Source: Rhyacophila brunnea (lineage: Eukaryota > Arthropoda > Insecta > Trichoptera > Rhyacophilidae). Taken from it: a stretch of DNA of 64,000 nucleotides. Both the position numbers and the translations under genes were made by a program. The notes under the pieces are model-generated. The model did no database searches and was not told the DNA's origin. It worked only from the letters and a program-made list of their open reading frames with translations. Shown here piece by piece: positions 22,161 to 32,969 of the stretch (positions are counted from its first letter, which is position 1; each line of letters opens with the position of its first letter). Location: assembly GCA_022495005.1 (NCBI GenBank), contig JAGYXB010002044.1, positions 310,001-374,000 on the forward strand, written 5' to 3'.

Positions 22161-22369
22161 GTGGGTCTATTCTATACACAATCCTGGTTTCGGGCCGCTA
22201 TGGTAGTTAAATAGGGTAGGAAAGTATAGAATTTATAACACTTATTGTAACAATTACAATAAGTTAACTGTCTGAACTGTCAAAACTGTCTATATCGGTC
22301 TAAAATTTATCACAGAGAATAGAGGTCCGTAGCGGACCGAAAGCAGCCTTGTGTATAGAATAGACGCGC
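22161..22369. mobile_element. MITE family 4, copy 2
   Basis: The left end is GTGGGTCTATTCTATACACA and the right end, reversed, is GCGCGTCTATTCTATACACA. TGGTTTCGGGCCGCTA pairs with GCTTTCGGTCCGCTA as further inverted sequence. It shares the CACTTATTGTAACAATTACA box with copy 1 but is shorter. Confidence 0.75.
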
Positions 22370-23435
22370 TGGTAAAGAATAAACCTACCTACTGTATGCA
22401 AAATTTCTAAATAATGTTTCTAGATAAAACTATCATAAATTGTAAGTATATTTCTTCTGTATCAAATTCCAAATAGGTATATATATATACAGCGTCCGAT
22501 CGTTGTGTCGTTATTTTATAAATGGAAAGGCATTTTAGTAACGGCTGGTAATATCAGAAATATCTTTTTAAAATAGTATTTCCATACCTTTTCTCACGGT
22601 AGATACACCTGCTAAACGTTCGTGGGACAATGGTTATTTTATTATACAAGCGCATTCAATTTCAGTAGATTTCTGTTATCTCATGCCTGGTATTAAATTT
22701 AAAGACATTTTAAATGGCTATTAAGATAAATAACAATTTAATGCAGCCAATAAATTTAATACTGCACTCTTAGAATTCTTATTCTTCGAGGCTACAATAA
22801 TTATTTTTTATCGAAGGTTGACGACCAAACTACAGTTAGTACATCAATCATGCGCGTGTTGTTTCAGATTACCAATGTATTACACATTAATTACATCTTA
22901 CACCACTTTCAGAATTTACGAGAACTTTGCGAGAACAGAGATTAAGAGAACATCCTTCTGCTTACGTATTTTTTACAGTTTACGCTTACCTCATCAATTA
23001 TTGATATTGTATATTATTATCATAGAGGTATTAAATTAAAAGAGGGGCAAGAAATCGGCTTTTTCATACAGCTGAATGAAGCAGGCCAACAATAGCCGAC
23101 AACTTACAAGAAATAGCGACGCGATAAAAAATATTCAGGGAATCACAGAGGATTTACTTTGGTCATTATAACGTACCCATATAATATAATGTTAACGTTC
23201 AAATTTTGTCACAAATTGATTACCAGCCCGCCTCATCATACTTTTTCACCATACTAGCCTGCATCGCCATACTTTCATATAACCTGCCGCCCCTAGATTA
23301 TTATATACCTACTACCAATGGCGTATGATCCACACATGCTGTGGACGCGGAGCACCTCCAGAAATAATGAATAAAGTAGTAAGTATGTAATAATAGTATG
23401 TACATATGTATTTATTTGTTGTGAAACTGTCTTCT
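22370..23435. other. No recognised feature
   Basis: A 73-codon frame at 22818-23039 shows no motif. The rest is AT-rich with short (TA)n near 22476. Confidence 0.4.
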
Positions 23436-23439
23436 TCGA

Positions 23440-23955
23440 CCATATCTGCCCCTTAGTTCGAGAATATGGAAACCACGAGGCGCCTCCAAGAATCCCTGTA
23501 TAGTGTATACACTCGATGTATAGTATTTAGCGGCCTTCCAGGACGCCGGACGCCGGACGCCGTTGGCTTGAAGAACAGGCAAGCCAGGTTGAAATTCTCT
23601 TTTGGCAACCGCAGCACGTGGCCGAGCCAGGTCTAACGTCGCCTCTTCACTCTCAACGTGATGACAGGCTGATTGGTGCGTTCTATTATCTCCTCGTTAC
23701 TCCTAAAGTCATACCACCCGTAGGTACATCCAGTATCCGTCGCAAACATCTGTTCTTGATCCTCAGTAGGTGTACGGTTGCTCTGAGCCTTCGTAAGATC
23801 CCATGATTCACTACCGTAAAGCAGAACCGTCAGAATGCAAGCGTCGATTAGGTGGTATTTGGTTTTGACCTAGTACAATCGTGAATCCCAGACACTCCGC
23901 ATCGAGTCGAATGTTGCTCCAGCCATTCCCATTCGGATAGCGAGCTCTCTCTATG
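23440..23955 (-). pseudogene. LINE-1 RT C-terminal fragment, minus strand
   Basis: The reverse complement matches the LINE at 16480. It carries the CATTCTGACGGTTCTGCTTT stretch (ILTVLLYGSES-type codons), then continues beyond that copy through the region encoding RRVKRRR-like and PGRP-like codons. It ends in GAAGAAG near 23440. Frames are broken several times. Three tandem copies of CGCCGGA near 23540 mark a small local expansion. Homology extends further toward the 3' end of the element than in the 16.5-kb copy. Confidence 0.8.
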
Positions 23956-24342
23956 GTACAAGTTGCTTCTAAAAATAATTACACTAGGTACATATTGTAT
24001 TACAGTGAATATTTTTAGAATATAGAAAAACCACTACACTCGTAAATATATTAGCATCCGTACAAGTAAAAGCCACCACACGCCACTTATAACTATTAGC
24101 CACATGAATTATTCTTCACTATCTGATTAAACCATTATAAACCGGCCGGTAATTCGAGACCCATCATCAAACCGGGACAATCCGGGTTAAATCAGAACGT
24201 ATGGTAGGCATAATATTATGTAACTTTAAAGTAGGTGTTTAAAAACATTAGTAAACTATTATAATGTCATAAAATATAATAATTAATTATAATTATACAT
24301 TTTAAAACAATTGGAATCTTCAGAACTTTCAACATTTTACCG

Positions 24343-24430
24343 GCAGTGTTTCGGTATTTCCAAAGGTTCCTTTGGAGTTCCTTTTTAGTTTTAAACTAAT
24401 CAAAATGTGTTCAGGGTTCCTGTGATCGCT
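24343..24430. mobile_element. Possible hAT terminus relic
   Basis: CAGTGTTTCGGTATTTCCAA is followed by GGTTCCTTTGGAGTTCC and later AGGGTTCC. That resembles hAT ends of the CAGTG...GGTTCC type. No partner end was found. Confidence 0.3.
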
Positions 24431-25335
24431 TCCGGTTACATTTTCAGCTCTAGTCGATGCTACTAAACACTAAACTCTGGTTGATTGTACCAACTTCATC
24501 TTCTTTTTCATGTCCTGATCTTTAGCTCCCACAAGATGTCACTCATAAGATGGAAAAAGCTATCCCGTTTTCCTCAGCTTGTAGGATCTCATTGAAGTTG
24601 AATTTCAGTGGGCATGCCTTGCATAAGAACCCATTTTACCACATTGTCTTGAGTACATACGTCTTACTTTAGTTCGAAGTCTGTTGAGGTGTTTATCATA
24701 TCCATTCTACGAGACCTCGGAAGCTATTTCAGTTTCCAATGTAGACAGTCGGTCCTCTTCGGGTGTGATGGTCAGAATTGATGTTGTTGCCATAACGTTT
24801 TTCCAGGATTTAAGTCATGTTTTTGGGCCTTGTAATCAAACATTACGTGCCACTTCTTGGGCCACCTTTTCAGCGGCGAATCCAGAGAGAAATCGATCAT
24901 TGTACGTACTGTAAACACATCGCAGAGAGTAGTTATTGATTGATAAACAGTACCTATGTTGTTTTCGCTGGAATTTTTCGGGGAACACGTCTCCACGATA
25001 AGCGTTCACATGTTGTTTTTGTATTCAAAATGCCACGCTAAATTTAGCAAAGTAGGATTAGGCAAGTATTTGCATGCTCGTTTCTAGAATTTAATACCCA
25101 CATTAATTTTGTTTGCAGGAGAAGCGCTCGAGCATAATGTCAACTACTAAACAAATACCTACTTAAAATTTAGCCGTTCCATAGTTACAGTCGTTGCCAT
25201 GGAAAACAGCAAAGTTTGCTAGTTCGTTGACTTGTCGCTAGTGATACAGTTTGTTCGGTTTTTAAATATTTATTTAGAATTTGAATTTGAGATTATTTTA
25301 GTCGGGTAACGTTTTTAATATTTGTATTCAGAAAA
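24431..25335. other. No firm feature; overlapping weak frames
   Basis: Frames on both strands between 24680 and 25000 overlap. The minus frame contains a KKW...KTLW-like string that could be a worn transposon protein, but the match is too weak to name. The rest shows nothing. Confidence 0.3.
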
Positions 25336-25339
25336 TACT

Positions 25340-25440
25340 GAAATAACGGGAAGTGCAACACCTTCTGGGTGAGACTGAAAGTTTTAAATCTCGTATGGAC
25401 AATAAATATTGAATAAACTTGAACACTTTTATAGTCCTAC
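25340..25440 (+). repeat. Dispersed repeat X, 5' part
   Basis: GGGAAGTGCAACACCTTCTG, GGTGAGACTGAAAG and TTTAAATCTCG match the repeat X start. SINE-1 follows directly. Confidence 0.6.
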
Positions 25441-25590
25441 GATGGGCGCGCGGCTTAAGCGTCGGCGCATCGGCCTATAGCGTCGTAGGTCCCAGGTTCG
25501 AATCTTGGATACAGAAGGTACCTACACAATATATTGTTTTTCGATTTGTGTATGAGTCAGAAGTATGGACCTAATAAGTTAACCTAAGAA
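25441..25590 (+). mobile_element. SINE-1, 5' part
   Basis: Head with box A-like GCGCGGCTTAAGCG and box B GGTTCGAATC, then ATATTGTTTTTCGATTTGTG and GAGTCAGAAGTATGGACC. The body stops after AATAAGTT. A ~13-bp insertion lies in the head relative to 54582. Confidence 0.75.
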
Positions 25591-25629
25591 AACTTAACCA
25601 CGTTGTTATCTTCAATGATTACATATAAA

Positions 25630-25800
25630 TTATACGTATTACATTTCGCCGTACCATAGTTCACAGTGAGAAGTCGTAAGGGAAAGAGATGGCTGTGTAG
25701 AATTGAGATCAGAAACATGTTATTCGTGGAGCATTGTAGACATTAATGTTCCAATTTTATTAGATTCAATCAGAACATGAAAATTTGATATTGATTGTCA
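25630..25800. repeat. Repeat Z copy
   Basis: It shares GAGATGGCTGTGTAGAATTG-type and CCAATTTTATTAGATTCAAT blocks with 13940-14350 (the latter inverted). Ends are undefined. Confidence 0.4.
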
Positions 25801-25844
25801 TCGCCATAACGTTGTCCGCTCTCTATCCAAAAATTTTGAGTAGC

Positions 25845-26135
25845 GCACCGTGGGCATGGAAAGGTGCATGTTGGGCATAACGCATAAATATCACAAAGAA
25901 ACCAATGTATATGGAAGCAGACGAGACGAGATAGAAGTCACCAAGCAGATGAAATGGCCGATAACCGCTGGACAAATGCTGTCATATAGTGGTTTCCAAT
26001 CGGCACTAAACGCCCACAGGGACAACTCATAAAGTTCGGTGGATGTACGTGGCAACAATGAAATAGGGACCGAGAAGAGTGGAGAGAGCTAGGGAAGGCA
26101 GTGGATCGACCCCGGTTGATGGTGATGATTTCAAT
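25845..26135 (+). pseudogene. RTE-type LINE-2 C-terminus and 3' tail
   Basis: The frame from 25850 has MERCMLGIT, a string characteristic of insect RTE-type reverse transcriptases. It is followed by remnants of the K(W)AGH-like segment (TKQMKWPITAG) and, in a shifted frame, GTEKSG and QWIDPG before a TGATGGTGATGATT tail. It is broken by stops and frameshifts. It supplies the reference for the 3' end that was multiplied in the Helitron minisatellite. Upstream RT domain absent. Confidence 0.75.
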
Positions 26136-26540
26136 GGATTTGTTCAATACCTATTTAATACGATATTAAGATTTATGTATAATATTTAAAAAAATCGGTG
26201 TGTGTACTTATGTACGCGCGTGTTAGAAGTTATACTTCTTTGGCGTAACAAAACAAAAACAAAATTTTGTGATAACCTAGATTCTTCGACTAGCTCTTAA
26301 TTATCTTGTTAAATTACACATTCAAGAAAAAGGAGCGCTTATTGGAACGCCGTTGGTTTATTTCAATACACTTTAACTTATTTACTAAATTATATAATTA
26401 TGTAACGTTATTTTTATTTTTAAAGTAACAACTGCCACTATGACGTTTAATAGTTTGTTTATGGAATTGCAGATGGCCGACAATAATAAATTAGCTGCCT
26501 AGGCAACGGAACAATTGTAAACTTTAATATTATACTGTAT
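26136..26540. other. No recognised feature
   Basis: AT-rich, no motif seen. Confidence 0.4.
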
Positions 26541-26546
26541 AATCGT

Positions 26547-26628
26547 CTCGATTGGAGTATCATACTGTGTCGTAATGGTAGTGCGTTCGGCTGATAACCG
26601 AACAATCGTTGATTCGAATCCAATCGAG
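26547..26628 (+). tRNA. tRNA-Ile(GAU)-like sequence, probable pseudogene
   Basis: It has a D-arm-like GTCGTAATGGTAGTGCG, a perfect 5-bp anticodon stem TTCGG/CCGAA around loop CTGATAA (anticodon GAT) and a TTCGAATC T-loop. The outer 9-bp inverted repeat CTCGATTGG/CCAATCGAG encloses it, but the geometry does not give a normal 7-bp acceptor plus 5-bp T stem. GAU is not the usual nuclear anticodon for animal tRNA-Ile, so a tRNA-derived repeat or pseudogene is likelier than a working gene. Confidence 0.45.
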
Positions 26629-26719
26629 TGCGTTTATTTTTGTGTGAAAAAATAAATTCTGTGTTACATGTCACACGCCAAAAATACACTCTGATCTGAT
26701 TTTCCAAACGCGCCTAAAG

Positions 26720-27550
26720 TATAACTTAAAAAAAATATATCCTTTCATTTTTCAAAAGTCAGTTTCACCCAAAAACCTACATTGGGAACCCCAAGTACTC
26801 ATTTACTCGCCAAACCTTCCTTTCTATTAACATGATACGAAACTATGAGTGTAGAAATACCCACCAGACCACTATTAAACGTATAATATATTAATAAAAT
26901 AACATTACGAAAAGGTATATTCTACAACTATATGACGTATTAAATAAATTGTTCTATGATGTTTATTTTACCATGCCCCGAAAACTAAGCATCCAATGCC
27001 TCAAATAAAAACAAATGTTAATTATAGGTACATAATATATAGTTAGATAAAAGGTTTTCAGAATTTATTATTATCCATCCTTTACTATACAATATTTTTT
27101 CCAAGTGATTTCATACTCCCAAAATGGGTATTGAATATAAATCCATACCGATTTTATTGCCGGCGGTCCATACAAACGGAGTATCCTTTTTGAAGATTTT
27201 ATTGCAAGCAAATTTAACTTTGCTATTATATTTTTTCTTTGAGTAAGTACTTTCACTGAATTTTACGGCGTTTTTTTATGACACGGGCTTTACGGCCAAC
27301 TGAAATTACAAGCTATTTAAATTTTCATCCTAAAACTTCGGACCTTCATGTGAAAAATGATTTATTACCTATATACATTTTTACTTAAAATGTATTTTTT
27401 ATGAGTATACTTAAAACCAGGTAGGTCCCATACGTACCTAATTTAAACAAAAACGGTTTGAATCTATTGTTTATCTTTCAGCGGTGTTTTAGTATCAGTA
27501 TTACATAGCTTGAAGATATTTAATTGTTTATTGTTTGAATATATGGGAAC
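26720..27550. other. No recognised feature
   Basis: AT-rich sequence. Small frames show no motif. Confidence 0.4.
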
Positions 27551-27554
27551 AAAA

Positions 27555-27970
27555 TTATTGGGAAGTGCAATGCCTTCTGTATGAAGTTGAAACAATGTTT
27601 AATTCTCGAGTGTGGAGATGTGGGGTTGCTGCCAAAAGTTGGTAAGTCGATAATTTAGGTGTTCAGTGTTAACAACGGAAAAATCTAATCCAAAAGACCA
27701 TCCGCTATTGGCTATATAGAACACGCACATAAAGCACAAAGAAATTAGAAATATGCCTGATTTTAGTGGGCACGTCAAACTTCCAAATTGCAATAACATG
27801 ATTTCGAGACTTACCAACTTTTGGCAGTGAGTTTGGCACAATAGGATAATCTTAAATACGTGTTAAAAAATATGTTATTTTTCAACAGTTACGTCTGCAT
27901 CATCACAATGTAATAATGTTGTCGCGTAAACGAAACGCGTATTCAATGTTAGTAATATTTGAAGACTTTG
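27555..27970 (+). repeat. Dispersed repeat X interrupted by a MITE
   Basis: The 5' part (27555-27620: GGGAAGTGCAATGCCTTCTG ... CGAGTGTGGAGATG) and 3' part (27828-27970: ATAGGATAATC ... TACGTCTGCATCATCAC ... GTAAACGAAACGCGTATTCA) flank MITE family 1. Uninterrupted copies such as 12235 show that the halves belong together. Confidence 0.75.
27621..27827 (+). mobile_element. MITE family 1, copy 2
   Basis: The cleanest copy of the family. It starts TGGGGTTGCTGCCAAAAG and ends CTTACCAACTTTTGGCAG, and lies inside repeat X. About 207 bp, non-coding. Confidence 0.85.
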
Positions 27971-27989
27971 TTGGGTTTATTTATGATTT

Positions 27990-28195
27990 CAGGAGTCCCG
28001 GGTTCGAATTCTGGGTCTGGCAAATATACATGTTGTTTTGAAATGTGCGTTTGGAGTCAAGTATGGACCGAATAGGTTGAGCATGTGGCTAACACCCATT
28101 TCTCGTAAATCCTTTAATATAACCTGCAGTCTGTGGAAGACTGGAAGCCCATAATATTATCTTCTTAGGATCGGACATGGCTTATACATTATAAT
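27990..28195 (+). mobile_element. SINE-1, 5'-truncated
   Basis: It begins at GTCCCGGGTTCGAATTCTGG (box B) and runs through GAGCATGTGGCTAACA, TTTCTCGTAAA and GATCGGACATGG. Box A lost. Confidence 0.8.
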
Positions 28196-28244
28196 ATGGT
28201 AAAAGAAAAGATTCGTTTGCCAAGTGGAATGACAATAATTATCG

Positions 28245-28546
28245 GGTCTAGGACGATTCGGCGCCGGGACAACTGGGCGCTACGCAATCGAATGACATTT
28301 GAAAATAAACCACGTTCGTTAGGTAGTACTTTTAAAATATATATTTAACACTTTTATATTATTTAATACTTGGTTAAGGTAACAATATGTTAAGGTACGA
28401 AATGAATTAAAACTACAAAGTAGTCGATAGAAACTTATTAAACTTCCTCGTCTACTTTCTCTATCAAATCGTAACGAACATCTATATTTATTTCATTCGA
28501 CAGAGCGGCGCCCATTTGTCCTGACGTCCACTTGTCCCAGTGTCTA
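28245..28546. mobile_element. MITE with GGCGCC-rich inverted ends
   Basis: The left end GGACGATTCGGCGCCGGGAC, then AACTGGGCGC and AATCGAATGA, pairs with the reversed right end GGACAAGTGGACGTCAGGAC, AAATGGGCGCCGC and GTCGAATGA. That is ~45 bp of imperfect inverted sequence. Superfamily unknown. Confidence 0.7.
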
Positions 28547-29555
28547 ATTATCAGTTATCTGTTGTATTCTGTGGACTGTAATACCTATTAACATATTCTT
28601 TCTTTTCTAATCATGTTGGTTGAACACCTTTTTCAAGAGTCGAACTATTAAAGCATGTGCTTTAGAGAAAGTGGGGGTTGGGAGGGGATGGAAACAGGAT
28701 GTTGAAAAACAAGTGATCCGGCATTATGTTTACTTAGGGCTTAGCTTAGGCACTACACCACTGCCTACACCTACAGCTACAACCGTACCACTACCAATGG
28801 TACCTATTGTAAATGTCAGTGGCGAAGGCTCCATACTAAGCGATTATTTAAAGCTTACCTTCTATTTTCAAGTATTTAATTCAAATAAATAAATATCTAT
28901 ATTGTCTACGACTAAGTAATATAATACACATATTGATTGTCATCTATCGTCGGGATTTAGATGTAGAGCGTTTAATTTAATCAAGTTTCGAATCAAAAAT
29001 AAATGACGGAAGGTCACAGACGTGAGTGCTATTTTTAGAATTATGTCGAACATAACCCACGCCGAATTTTCCACCGCAATTCCGTTGCCAACTTCATACA
29101 TGTCTGCATATTTGTTCCAGACTTGTAAGCGCTACAGGACAAGCTTACACTCTATGTTGATTTGTTTATTGTCGATGACTATCTTTTAAACCAAATAATA
29201 AATAATAAGGTGATTCAAAAAAGAAATAGCTATTGTGTTCGATCACATTTATAAATTGTTATTAAAAATAAATATTGTATTTCGCGATTATTATTTAGGT
29301 TACTTCAGTCGTAGACAAACATAACATGCTATTCACAGTTCATGTCATATTGACATTTCAAAGACGGTGATAAAGTTTTATTTTATAATACAAAATTCAG
29401 TGTATTACTGTGTTTTGAATGTGGATAAATTATCTCATATTGTACCGAAATCATTCGTCAGTGCTTTAAATATATAAGTATTTATTAAATTGTCCAGTGT
29501 TCCGATTGAAGATGTCGTGCGAACGATTGCATTTAAAAAAAATCATTCCCGAGTT
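28547..29555. other. No recognised feature
   Basis: A 90-codon frame at 28620-28892 includes a Thr/Pro-rich stretch but no domain, and is probably chance. The rest is AT-rich. Confidence 0.4.
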
Positions 29556-29559
29556 TGAC

Positions 29560-29825
29560 GTTTCTTCAAAAATTATCAAAGCTTGACCTTCCAAGGGTTC
29601 ATTTAGATTTGAATACAGCAAAAAAACTTATATTAGACATTTTCACAACAATTTATATGATAAATATTTGTTTTTAACTGGCAGTTATACATTAAACAAA
29701 CTTTTTTGTTGGCCATGCGTATTGTTTGCTTAAGAAAAGTCTGCGTGGAATTCTACTGCCATAAGTTATTTAAATAATTTGACAAATTCAGCGGTGAAAC
29801 CTATGAACAGTGTGTCGCTGTCATT
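29560..29825 (+). pseudogene. hAT transposase fragment, TTF-type zinc-finger region
   Basis: The plus strand encodes FHNNLYDKYLFLTG, then LNKLFCWPCVLF, a stop, and AWNSTAISYLNNL. The pattern (W/F)LTG...LFCxPCLLF...W(N/S)...LxNL is the N-terminal TTF-type zinc finger of hAT transposases and their ZMYM/ZBED relatives. An in-frame TAA and an upstream frame change make it dead. Downstream catalytic domain absent. Confidence 0.75.
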
Positions 29826-29955
29826 AGTGTGCACCTATTCATCAGTAGTAATATCGTAAGTATTATCTTCTTATTTCCCGTAAGTTACCTGACAAGTGTG
29901 CTCTTTTTCTCTGATCTCCACAGCTTACCTCTTTCCAAAAGTCACCCTTCGTCAC
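29826..29955 (+). repeat. Repeat shared with 42280-42410
   Basis: TTCATCAGTAGTAATATCGT, CTTATTTCCCGTAAGT, GACAAGTGTGCTCTTTT and TGATCTCCACAGC occur in the same order at 42280. The copy follows the hAT fragment directly and may be part of the same element. Confidence 0.65.
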
Positions 29956-30480
29956 TGGTAAATGTTACGTACCCACTGTGTTTTTAATCAACCTACAGGT
30001 ACTCCGGACTTAGCATACATATTGTGGATACTGAAGGGTGAATTCGCGAATTGAGACATGCCGGTGGGTAATAAATATTACCTTCTTATTTATTGAAATA
30101 GGTATACGAATGGGACTACTTTATATTAATATTTGGACAACTAGATAAATACTAGCGTTATATAACCATACAACATACAATATGTACATTGAACTTTAAA
30201 TTTTCCATCTGAGTGTATAAATTTACACAGGCGGTCGGTTGTTGCTGTTTACCGAACATTTATGAATATTTCTTTTCGTTGCCTTTCTGTACCATTGCGC
30301 AGAATAAGGCCGTTCGCACACAGGCCTTCAAAGCGACATTACCTCGAAATAAAATCTCGCATACAATTGATATTTTGGGATCGATATCAATACAGTCGCA
30401 ATGTTTCATATTCCATTATAAGGCGTTATATTATATTAATTATCGTCACCGTCACCAAATTGTCATCACCGGGAAACACA
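29956..30480. other. No recognised feature
   Basis: Two overlapping ~90-codon frames (30213-30537) show no motif and disagree in frame, so no gene is called. Confidence 0.4.
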
Positions 30481-30487
30481 ATAATAT

Positions 30488-30740
30488 GTGAAGTGGGTCA
30501 CATTCTGTGTGAGGTTCGAAGAAGGAAGTCTGGATAAACATGGGATACACTTGTTAACAAATATGTTATTTTCGATAGTGACGTCTGTATCATAAAATGC
30601 ATTAAAGTTTATCACGTAAACGAAACTCATATTCAATATGGTAATATAGTATAAAGTAATAAACCGTATCTGAATTTAAAGCCTTGCTCTATCGCGACTG
30701 GATTTGCATTTCTGTCTTATTATTTAATTTATTCTGCAGT
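30488..30740 (+). repeat. Dispersed repeat X, full copy
   Basis: GTGAAGTGGGTCACATTCTG, GTGACGTCTGTATCATAAAA, CACGTAAACGAAACTCATAT and GCGACTGGATTTGCATTTCT lie in consensus order. Confidence 0.7.
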
Positions 30741-32780
30741 CGTAAAACAAGTTACGTGTGCAGTCATATAAATCACACCAAATAGACATTGATGGCTGTG
30801 TCGTTGCCGCAGGTGTTAGACCGATCCTGTCATAATTTAGTAATATATTATGGGGTAATTTATCTTGGATAATACAACTGCTTGGGTAATACATATATTA
30901 TAGTAATCAATTAATGAAAATTAGTAATAACCTTGAGCGGTTTCTTTAATTTAGAAGGTTCGAAATATATATTTTCATATAACACAATGGTGGAAAGTCC
31001 ACCGGACATTTTTGAACTTTAATTAATTCTCCTCGTTTTCTGTTTTTTAGATAACGAATATCGATATCACCTCTATCTAAGAAAACCACGTCACACACCA
31101 TGGCGTCTTACTATGTCATGCCAGTATCCCACAGTTTCGCTATATATACCCTGAAATTCATATTAAATGGTTGGGTTGAAGAAGATGGAAACTAAGTTCT
31201 AAGACTCTTCGGATGCTTCCGTAGCACGTGGCCGAACCTGGTTATATAATAGATATATATATTATTATATGCTATGACAACAAAACATAACGCTTACCGC
31301 CCACAAGCTTAATCACCGCCCACACTACATATGAAGGAGATTAAGGGCCTAGCGCAGGTTCTCCATAACATTAAAAAAGCAATATAATAGGAAAAAAACA
31401 ATAATGCCACCCTATTAATGGCAGACAATCTACAACAGTAAACATGTGCTGATTGCATACAAAGTATTTTCTTCTAACTGACAATGTTGTGTTGACATTT
31501 GTTTTATGATTTTAAACTAAATTACACGAATAAAATTGACGAGTTGTAGTGGCTTTGCGTTTATATGCGCGAGCTTGCTAAGAGATAAGCTGTCTGCAAG
31601 TCATGTTCCGTGGCAGACATCTCAAATAATGCTTACTTTACTAGGAGTCTAAAAACTTTTTGTAAATACTCTCAGTATCAAATTTTATGTGAAGAATTTT
31701 ATGCCATGATGTGTACAATTTATTTTTGTTGATTTGTTGAGTTGAATTCGAACATAATGACGACATAATATTTAGGGAAATTGATGTAAATAATACTTTA
31801 TATTATATTGTATTGAGCTATGTAATTAAATCTAGGTATGTAATGGCATTTCTAACATGATTTATAAAAGGTGTCAGGAGTTATCTAGACGTAAGTATAA
31901 CTTCGGTGCACTAGCGAAATTAGTCAAAATTAAATATTTTCAACAAAAAAAAATCAACATTCGTATTTTTTGGTTTAAGTACACATCTTCAGCTCAGTAT
32001 AGTTGAATTAATACATAATTATTTCTATTCATCTCCCAAATTCGAATGTCGACTGTCGAGTGTGAGTTTGACTTGAATATTGCCTCCCTTCAGAAATGTT
32101 TGAATATTCAGGCGTTATACGACGAGAGAAAATCTTTTAGACTATATATACATTTAGACGCCACCCGTTGCATTGCTAAATGAAGCCGCGTGCCTTGCGT
32201 TTGGTTTGTGGGCGAGCGAACGCATTCGTCTACAAATGTTCGAGACCATAGACCATTTCGCTAGTGCTCGCCCAAAGTGCTCGCACTAGACGCTCAGAAT
32301 TAAAATATAATTTTCTATTTTTTTACGTTAAATAGTATTTTTAAGCGGTTAAAATGCAACCATTAGATAAAGATATCCATAATTTAAGTTATTTTAAAGA
32401 AACACTAGGTCACTGATATTAAAATATATAATAAAATACAAATAAATTATGACGAACATGTATCAACTTACCTATGAAACGTAATACCATCTTCTTGCTT
32501 ATCAGTACGGCTACCACATTTTAAGACAACACACAGAACCATCTTTTCTACTTAATTTACTAAAAATATTTACCACTGACTTTATGTTTAATACAAAAAA
32601 TATCAATTTTAGCAACACGAGCTCGCAAGTTATCGACGCTATGTGAAGCGTTTCGCCCCGATTTGATGGCGATACTTTTGGAAACTAGGTAACACATATG
32701 TAGACCTTTTATCTTACTCTAGCGCGTGTCGCAGAGATTGTAAGGGTGCCGAATACTTTCTCACTCGCACTCATGCATCG
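30741..32780. other. Mostly unrecognised; short LINE-1 remnant
   Basis: At 31195-31250 TCTTCGGATGCTTCCGTAGC is followed by ACGTGGCCGAACCTGG, matching the minus-strand LINE-1 copy at 23605. Otherwise about 2 kb with no coding sequence or clear repeat ends. Confidence 0.4.
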
Positions 32781-32791
32781 TTTTTGTTCAG

Positions 32792-32965
32792 GCCTTGGAA
32801 AATCTTAATTTTAGTAGGTGCCTTGGTATTATATACAATTGTTGGTACACGCCTCCTGGTGCTTTCCCACCATGACTGGAAACCTGGACGGACATTTTAC
32901 ACATACAAATCTTTAGTTAGACAATGTGCAAAGCAAGTCCAAAGTATAAATCGATTGAAAAAGAG
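32792..32965 (+). CDS. Candidate exon of an unknown membrane-anchored protein
   Basis: A pyrimidine-rich tract ending TTTTTGTTCAG precedes an open segment, and GAG|GTAACT closes it, as acceptor and donor would. The 174 bp are a multiple of three and keep phase 2 at both ends. The frame reads PWKILILVGALVLYTIVG (a good membrane segment), then RLLVLSHHDWKPGRTFYTYK and a basic, Cys-containing tail. The layout suits the N-terminal anchor of a type II membrane protein, but I do not recognise the family. It is preceded by no obvious ATG in the same exon, and no neighbouring exon could be identified. A chance frame remains possible. Confidence 0.4.
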
Positions 32966-32969
32966 GTAA

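Noticed and set aside
24684..24996. Possible transposon-derived DNA-binding protein on the minus strand
   Set aside because: Only a weak resemblance around KKW...KTLW, in competing frames. Not enough to name.
26459..26707. 82-codon minus frame containing RLDSNQRLFGYQPNALPLRH
   Set aside because: This string is the antisense of the tRNA-like sequence; such spurious proteins are common in databases.
28620..28892. 90-codon frame with a Thr/Pro-rich stretch
   Set aside because: No homology recognised, no splice context, and the composition is typical of chance frames.
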